Shown: piece after piece, positions 5,649-9,703 of the stretch
How the letters are laid out: the number at the start of each line of letters is the position of its first letter
Position numbering within the stretch: the stretch's first letter is position 1
Position numbers and translations under genes: made by a program
Source of the DNA: JBFXEO01 sp050180015
Lineage (GTDB): Bacteria; Bacteroidota; Bacteroidia; Bacteroidales; Tenuifilaceae
Direction: 5' to 3'
DNA length: 9,703 nt
Assembly: GCA_050180015.1 (NCBI GenBank)
Contig: JBFXEO010000104.1
Location: forward strand, 1-9,703
Notes under the pieces: generated by a model
Seen by the model: only the letters and a program-made list of their open reading frames with translations
What the model was told of the DNA's origin: nothing
The model's database searches: none

Positions 5649-7895
5649 TTAATTATTCACAAACTTTACTGAATAATACTTTCCATTGTTGGCTAATGCT
5701 TTGATAATATATACGCCACATGACAATTCTGAAGTATTATATTGTAACGCATTATTGGATTCAGTAATCTTATGACCCATAATGTCATATACTTCAATAC
5801 TAACAAAAATGCTTTCCTCAACAGACAAAGCGTTTGGATCGCATGGATCTGGTGGATAAATTACACCATTTATGATTGGGAGTATTCCACCATCGCTTCC
5901 AGCACAAGGATCGTCTCCTGAACCACCACCACCTCCATATGGATTCTGTACATTTATAAAAAGACTTTTAGTTGTAACCAATGTTGAATTCCGATAAACT
6001 TTGCATTTTATAGTGCCGCTGCCTACCGCTCCGGCTGTTATTCTAATACTTGGTGTACCTTGCCCACTAATAATATTCCAGCAATAGTTGGCATAACAAC
6101 CGCTTGGAATAGTCCATACATAATTAGTAGCTGTTACATCATTGGTGACACTATAACTTGCTCCATAACCCGGTGTAAGTTGGGTTGGACCTACAATATC
6201 GTTATTTAATGGACTTGGTTCATCTCCAACACCTACCGCATACCAAGCATAAGCAGTAGCATACGTTGCTGTCGAATTTTCACCATAAATATCCTTTGCT
6301 GCCTGAACAGATTGAATACGTGCATCAGCAAAATTTGCATTGGAGCTTAAATATACTGACTCCATTCTGTAAACAATCTTAGCAGCATTTGTTATTCCAA
6401 TTTTATCACATCGAAAAAAATCTCCATTATCATTTGTGCCAATACCACCGTTTGCTACAAGAAAAAACCAATGAGATAGAACGGTGTTATTAATATGAAC
6501 GCCGGCATTATCCCAGGTTCCAGTGTACCAACCTGCACCTTGATAAGTATCGGGATAAACAACAGGTGGATCAATACCATTGGGGCGATATGTTATAAGA
6601 TTTGGGTCATCCATTGCTCTTAAAAATGGTGTTAATAAAGTAATTTCTTCACCGATCCTCCAATTTTGTTTTTCAGGTGCAGCATAATTTTCCACACAGG
6701 CAGCCCATATATCGCTTAGTCCCTCATTAAGAGCCCCAGATTCTCCCCAATACGTTAAATTGCATGTATAGGTACATACAGCATGGCCAAATTCATGTGC
6801 TAAGGCATCAAGCGAACATACATTGTCAAAAGTAATATCACCATCACCCAATATTATTCTGGAACCATCCCATCCTCCATTATCCCAATTACTTCTGTAA
6901 TGAACATAACAATTAACTGTTGCGCCAGAATTGTTAAAACTATTCCTATTGTGTACATTTTTAAAATAGTCATAAACTTGCTGCAAAGCCCAATGTGCTT
7001 CTAAAGCCGCATCGTCTTCATTTACATTGTGCCATTCGCCCGCTGTCCATGTGTTATCGTTATCAACAAAATCAACGGCAGCACTAAAATTTGTCCCCGT
7101 ATTCATGTCCCTTGTATAAATTCCATTGCCACGCGTAACATCAACCAACCGGAAATTTGCATCGGTTGTTCTATCTGTTATACTTGTTTTATTTCCACTA
7201 TATCGGGTTGTCAATGTTCCTGTGGCGGCCGTGTTTTTTAATATGGGTTCTTTCCACAGTATCTTTCCAGAATTCGCATCAATAAACACATAATCTCTGC
7301 TTAAGGGTTCAAGAGCATAAATATCAAATTTATAGGCTAATTTAAATACTGTATTATTTACATTGCTCCAAATAACAAGCTCTGGGTCGGCAACCAATTT
7401 GGCATTATTGTTTAGTTGTTCTTTTGCAGCCCATTCGTTATCCTTAATTTGATCCCAAATATAGGTTTTTGCCCCAATTTCCTTGATTGCCAACTCAAGT
7501 GCATCCTTCTCAGGCAGGGTAGGAACAGTTGAAATAATATCAGATTTAACAAAATTACCAGATATGGCTTTAATCATTCCATTTTTAGTGTGCATTTTAT
7601 AAATACCGGACTCAACTTTAATTCCCTTATAGAATTGTTGATAAATTTGATGGGTTTCTCCTAAATCATCCGTAAATTCTGATTTATAAACCAAGTCATC
7701 ATCCTGTGTTAAGTTAAGATGTTCTTTAAACACAGATGAGACTGCACTTTTTAAATTGTTTTCTTCAAAAACAATTAACCTTGGAATACTGTCATTCCCC
7801 ATATATTTTTCTTTTACAGCCAGTTGAGCAAACAAAGTAAAATGTAAAAGAACAATTGCTATAAATATTAATATTTTTTTCATAAGTGTTTTCAT
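5649..7895 (-). CDS. Secreted M4 family (thermolysin-like) metallopeptidase with Ig-like module and T9SS-type C-terminus
   Basis: The 748-residue zinc endopeptidase starts with a signal peptide (MKTLMKKILIFIAIVLLHF to about AQ24; a start at Met5 is equally possible). An FTP/PepSY-type inhibitory propeptide spans about 40-215 (YQQFYKGIKVESGIY, FIDANSGKILWKEP). The catalytic domain (about 225-560) is intact: HEFGH at 367-371 binds zinc with Glu368 as catalytic base, GALNEGLSD gives the third ligand Glu391, and DNAGVHIN gives the active-site His467. It resembles thermolysin but has extra Cys residues. An Ig/PKD-like domain (568-652), a Gly-rich linker (GGGGGSG), VIYPPDPCD (678-686) and a final domain ending in CGVYIIKALANNGKYYSVKF suggest T9SS export, though no SPNP motif opens the sorting domain. 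It starts 12 bases after the lipoprotein gene. Likely role: extracellular protein degradation. Confidence 0.93.
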   Translation of the reverse strand: MKTLMKKILIFIAIVLLHFTLFAQLAVKEKYMGNDSIPRLIVFEENNLKSAVSSVFKEHLNLTQDDDLVYKSEFTDDLGETHQIYQQFYKGIKVESGIYKMHTKNGMIKAISGNFVKSDIISTVPTLPEKDALELAIKEIGAKTYIWDQIKDNEWAAKEQLNNNAKLVADPELVIWSNVNNTVFKLAYKFDIYALEPLSRDYVFIDANSGKILWKEPILKNTAATGTLTTRYSGNKTSITDRTTDANFRLVDVTRGNGIYTRDMNTGTNFSAAVDFVDNDNTWTAGEWHNVNEDDAALEAHWALQQVYDYFKNVHNRNSFNNSGATVNCYVHYRSNWDNGGWDGSRIILGDGDITFDNVCSLDALAHEFGHAVCTYTCNLTYWGESGALNEGLSDIWAACVENYAAPEKQNWRIGEEITLLTPFLRAMDDPNLITYRPNGIDPPVVYPDTYQGAGWYTGTWDNAGVHINNTVLSHWFFLVANGGIGTNDNGDFFRCDKIGITNAAKIVYRMESVYLSSNANFADARIQSVQAAKDIYGENSTATYATAYAWYAVGVGDEPSPLNNDIVGPTQLTPGYGASYSVTNDVTATNYVWTIPSGCYANYCWNIISGQGTPSIRITAGAVGSGTIKCKVYRNSTLVTTKSLFINVQNPYGGGGGSGDDPCAGSDGGILPIINGVIYPPDPCDPNALSVEESIFVSIEVYDIMGHKITESNNALQYNTSELSCGVYIIKALANNGKYYSVKFVNN

Positions 7896-7907
7896 ATCAT
7901 TACATTT

Positions 7908-8276
7908 TTAGTTTTCTTGTTTATATATTAAAATTTTTTCTGCGTTTGTTAAAAAATCTTCAGAACAATCACATGATGCGTTCAATCCGATAAACTGGCA
8001 ATATTTTGTTCCATCACAGCTATAGATAACATACCCGCCATCGGCTACCCCCGGGCAATCATATACACCAATGTATTCCTGTCCATTATAAGTATATAAA
8101 TACACCTCGGTACAGAAACTTCTATCTAAAATATACTTTAACCACTCAATATTTTCTTGCGGGTTTTCAATACCACATGCGCACGGGTCTTTATTGGTTT
8201 CCTTTTTGCAACTGTAAGAAGTGCATATAACTGCACAACTTAATACTAAGACATTGATTAATTTTTTCATAAGCAT
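7908..8276 (-). CDS. Cys-rich small lipoprotein, operon partner of the M4 peptidase
   Basis: The 122-residue product has a signal peptide (KKLINVLVLSCAVICTSYS) and a likely lipid Cys23 followed by KKETNKDP. Starts at Met1 (8276) or Met3 (8270) are equally plausible. The mature part has eight further Cys (32, 34, 55, 74, 87, 93, 102, 104), an even number suited to disulphides outside the cytoplasm. The stretch CGIENPQENIEWLKYI followed by EVYLYTYNGQEYIGVYDCPG matches a recurring Bacteroidota lipoprotein pattern ('CGVENPxxxLxWLKxI ... YxYxGxxxxxxxxC'), whose function I do not know. It lies 12 bases before the peptidase gene in the same cassette, so the two are probably co-transcribed. A role in protecting the cell from the peptidase, or in assisting it, is only a guess from position. 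Confidence 0.8.
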   Translation of the reverse strand: MLMKKLINVLVLSCAVICTSYSCKKETNKDPCACGIENPQENIEWLKYILDRSFCTEVYLYTYNGQEYIGVYDCPGVADGGYVIYSCDGTKYCQFIGLNASCDCSEDFLTNAEKILIYKQEN

Positions 8277-8329
8277 TTATCTATTTGGTTTATAAATAAT
8301 TTCATTTGGTCTCGTGTCTCGTTCTACTT

Positions 8330-8472
8330 GGCGGTAACGGTTTGCGCTATGCCCAGTTGGGGCAATTTGTAAATCGTCGCTATAATTTAGTATAAAAGTT
8401 TAATTTTTGTTGTATCTTTAAAGTCTCGAATCCCGCGCCCCAATTGGGTATAGCGCGTGTTGGCTGTAGTAC
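8330..8472 (-). repeat. attC-like recombination site 5
   Basis: Plus-strand left side is GGCGGTAACGGTTT, right side is GTGTTGGCTGTAGTAC. AAC (8336-8338) to GTT (8459-8461) spans 126 bases. This is the clearest stem: GCGCTATGCCCAGTTGGGGC (8344-8363) pairs with GCCCCAATTGGGTATAGCGC (8437-8456) at 18 of 20 positions, and both differences can form G-U pairs on one strand. The outer words disagree within the element. The right word GTTGGCTGTAGTAC matches the reverse complement of GTATTACAGCCAAC at site 6 (9464-9477) at 13 of 14 bases, across the gene of cassette E. Confidence 0.9.
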
Positions 8473-9476
8473 TTTATTCTTCAATCGTTATATTTTTCTT
8501 TTTACAATAATCTTCCATTTCGGTGTCACTTTCGAAATACTTGTCGCAAAATTCAACCAATTCTCTTTCCGTTGCAGTCACATACTTTTCACTCGCAGTC
8601 ATAAGCTTTTCAGCTTGTTCGATGAATTTCTCAAAATCCTTGTTAATCTTGCAAAGTTTGTCAATTGTCTTAAAGTCTAAATCGCGATATTTTGCGGAAA
8701 ATAACACTTTGCTTTCATAAGGATTTGATTTCAATTCAATTATTCCGATTCCGAAAGACTGGTTTAATCGCTCCATTTCTTCATTTAAGCTATCACTTAT
8801 TTCAAAAGCGACAAGGTATCCATAATTTGCCCAGCTTGAATTTGAAACAGCTTGAAAGAAACATTTTTTTAATTCATAATCCGAATTAATCTCTTTTTTC
8901 AGTTCGTATGAAGTCAATTTGAAAGTATCCACACGATTAATAGCTTTTAAGAAATTCTGACTTGCTTTAGTCTGTAAGTTCAGAAACTTTATTCCAATCA
9001 TGTCCGGATGAATCCATTTTTGATGATTGTCCTTACTATTTGATGATTGTTCGTGGAAAATAGTTCTCGAATAAATGTCAGCGTTTTTCAAATAACTACT
9101 CAGTAATAAGTGCAAATCTCTTTCTTCGAATGTACCTTTCTTAATCTGCTTTTTATTTTCAGTACTTGTTTTTTCAATCAGCGTGTCAATTCCAATGTTT
9201 GCCTCATTCTTAGTCAAGTAATAAGAATATGTTCCACCAGTTTCTTTAATCCGTTTAACTCTCGCATCACCTGTCCTTATAAAATCACCTAGCAATGCCG
9301 AAACTGTTGACCAAGGAGTTTTTCCTTCTGTAAACTCATAATATTTTTTCTCGACGATGTGATTGTAAACTTCCATATAGGTCGCCAATCCGTTTATTTC
9401 GTCAAGTGTCTTTAAAATTGCTTCTTTTATTGTCATAATTATCAGTTTATGTAGGGTCTTCCAGTATTACAGCCAA
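8338..9476 (-). mobile_element. Gene cassette E (HARE-HTH/nuclease-like protein)
   Basis: A 1139-base single-gene unit. Its ends match over 14 bases with one difference (GTATTACAGCCAAC at 9464-9477 against GTTGGCTGTAGTAC at 8459-8472), the longest end match in the array. The gene starts 40 bases from one edge and its stop codon is one base away from the box at the other, so the cassette has almost no spare DNA. Confidence 0.75.
8474..9436 (-). CDS. HARE-HTH domain protein with PD-(D/E)XK nuclease-like C-terminal region
   Basis: The 320-residue protein has no signal peptide. Residues 1-75 (IKEAILKTLDEINGLATYME ... KTPWSTVSALLGDFIRTGD ... GTYSYYL) are a HARE-type winged helix, a DNA-binding domain known from restriction systems and chromatin proteins. 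After a polar linker, FEERDLHLLLSSYLKN opens a second domain that resembles the uncharacterised COG2958-type proteins. It has IHPDMIGIKF (Pro144-Asp145) and, about 33 residues later, SYELKKE (Glu178-Leu-Lys180), the order and spacing of a PD-(D/E)XK nuclease core. It is followed by CFFQAVSNSSWANYGYLVA, a conserved signature I associate with this family. The C-terminal 70 residues are charged and probably helical. I infer DNA recognition or cleavage, possibly in defence; no methylase lies beside it. It is the only gene of its cassette. Confidence 0.8.
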   Translation of the reverse strand: MTIKEAILKTLDEINGLATYMEVYNHIVEKKYYEFTEGKTPWSTVSALLGDFIRTGDARVKRIKETGGTYSYYLTKNEANIGIDTLIEKTSTENKKQIKKGTFEERDLHLLLSSYLKNADIYSRTIFHEQSSNSKDNHQKWIHPDMIGIKFLNLQTKASQNFLKAINRVDTFKLTSYELKKEINSDYELKKCFFQAVSNSSWANYGYLVAFEISDSLNEEMERLNQSFGIGIIELKSNPYESKVLFSAKYRDLDFKTIDKLCKINKDFEKFIEQAEKLMTASEKYVTATERELVEFCDKYFESDTEMEDYCKKKNITIEE

Positions 9477-9610
9477 CGGTCGGTGGTTTGGGCTGCTGGG
9501 GAGTTAGTAGCCAGCGGCGTCATCCCACGCTAAAAACATACTAAATTACTAAAAACTTTCGTATCTGCATCATCAGCCCCAGTAGGCTAAACCACCTGTT
9601 ATGCACTGGG
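9464..9610 (-). repeat. attC-like recombination site 6
   Basis: Plus-strand left side is GTATTACAGCCAACGGTC, right side is CTGTTATGCACTGGG. AAC (9475-9477) to GTT (9598-9600) spans 126 bases. The stem pairs GGTGGTTTGGGCTGCTGGGG (9482-9501) with CCCCAGTAGGCTAAACCACC (9577-9596) at 17 of 20 positions. The loop shares blocks with site 2 (GAGTTA, GCGTCATC, TACTAAA, ATCAGCCC) and more weakly with site 1. The right word GTTATGCACTGGG has no partner in the window; its expected match lies beyond the right edge. Confidence 0.85.
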
Positions 9611-9640
9611 TGTTTTGTCATTTTCTAATAGAGAGATTTC

Positions 9641-9703
9641 TTATGTGATTTTCTTCATCTGCTCAATTGTTCCATGAATTGTGAGTTTAAATTCTTCATT
9701 TGC
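9641..9703 (-). CDS. Possible C-terminal end of an unknown gene (runs off the right edge)
   Basis: One minus-strand frame is open from the window edge to a TAA at 9641-9643 and would encode ANEEFKLTIHGTIEQMKKIT. The other two minus frames stop earlier. The stop is 30 bases from the end of the site 6 box, as expected for the gene of the next cassette, but 20 residues are too few to prove coding or name a family. Confidence 0.35.
   Translation of the reverse strand, partial: ANEEFKLTIHGTIEQMKKIT

Larger units (their letters stand above)
5423..8337 (-). mobile_element. Gene cassette D (Cys-rich lipoprotein plus M4 peptidase)
   Basis: A 2.9-kb two-gene unit. Its ends are a perfect 9-base inverted match (GGCGGTAAC at 8330-8338 and GTTACCGCC at 5539-5547). 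Like cassette A it is large, bicistronic, starts with a small lipoprotein gene and ends with a secreted enzyme gene followed by a roughly 100-base tail with a stem-loop before the recombination site. Confidence 0.7.

Noticed and set aside
8413..8420. TATCTTTA in the loop of site 5, near the -7 promoter consensus
   Set aside because: It is on the plus strand, against all genes, and lacks the final G and a well-spaced -33 element.
114..9610. Reading the palindromes as simple REP-type repeats, CRISPR repeats or terminators
   Set aside because: Their arms differ from copy to copy, spacing follows genes and not a fixed spacer, and the cross-gene pairing of their edge words is not explained by any of these.

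Overview
The window looks like a piece of a Bacteroidota chromosome. Two large secreted proteins end in type IX secretion (T9SS)-like C-terminal domains, several small lipoproteins have Bacteroidota-style signal peptides, and coding regions are mostly AT-rich with little visible Shine-Dalgarno sequence. All supported genes lie on the minus strand.

The organising principle is a gene-cassette array of the integron type. Six palindromic elements (about 114-252, 3941-4076, 4758-4899, 5414-5547, 8330-8472 and 9464-9610) each run from AAC to GTT over 121-128 bases, with AACGGT (AACGAT once) at the left edge, a long imperfect stem and a loop. The words outside AAC and GTT differ from element to element and do not pair within one element. 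They pair across the intervening gene with the neighbouring element: 10/10, 10/10, 9/9, 13/14 and 8/9 bases for the five complete units. Integron cassettes predict exactly this, because the two cassette ends meet in the circular form to make one attC site. The words mostly do not fit the classical GTTRRRY box, so the recombinase, which is not in the window, may have unusual specificity.

Reading the minus strand from right to left, the order is: the tail of an unknown gene (9641-9703); cassette E with a HARE-HTH plus nuclease-like protein; cassette D with a Cys-rich lipoprotein and a secreted M4 (thermolysin-like) metallopeptidase; cassette C with an orphan cytosolic protein; cassette B with an unknown lipoprotein; cassette A with a lipoprotein and a 940-residue secreted alpha/beta hydrolase; and the start of another lipoprotein gene (1-100).

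Cassettes A and D share a plan although their enzymes are unrelated. Each has a small lipoprotein gene first, then within 4-12 bases a large secreted enzyme, and both enzymes end in the same Ig-like module with an IYPPDPCD motif. The array therefore looks like a store of mobile genes rich in surface and secreted functions, with one possible DNA-targeting gene. No integrase, tRNA, rRNA, CRISPR or insertion sequence was seen.
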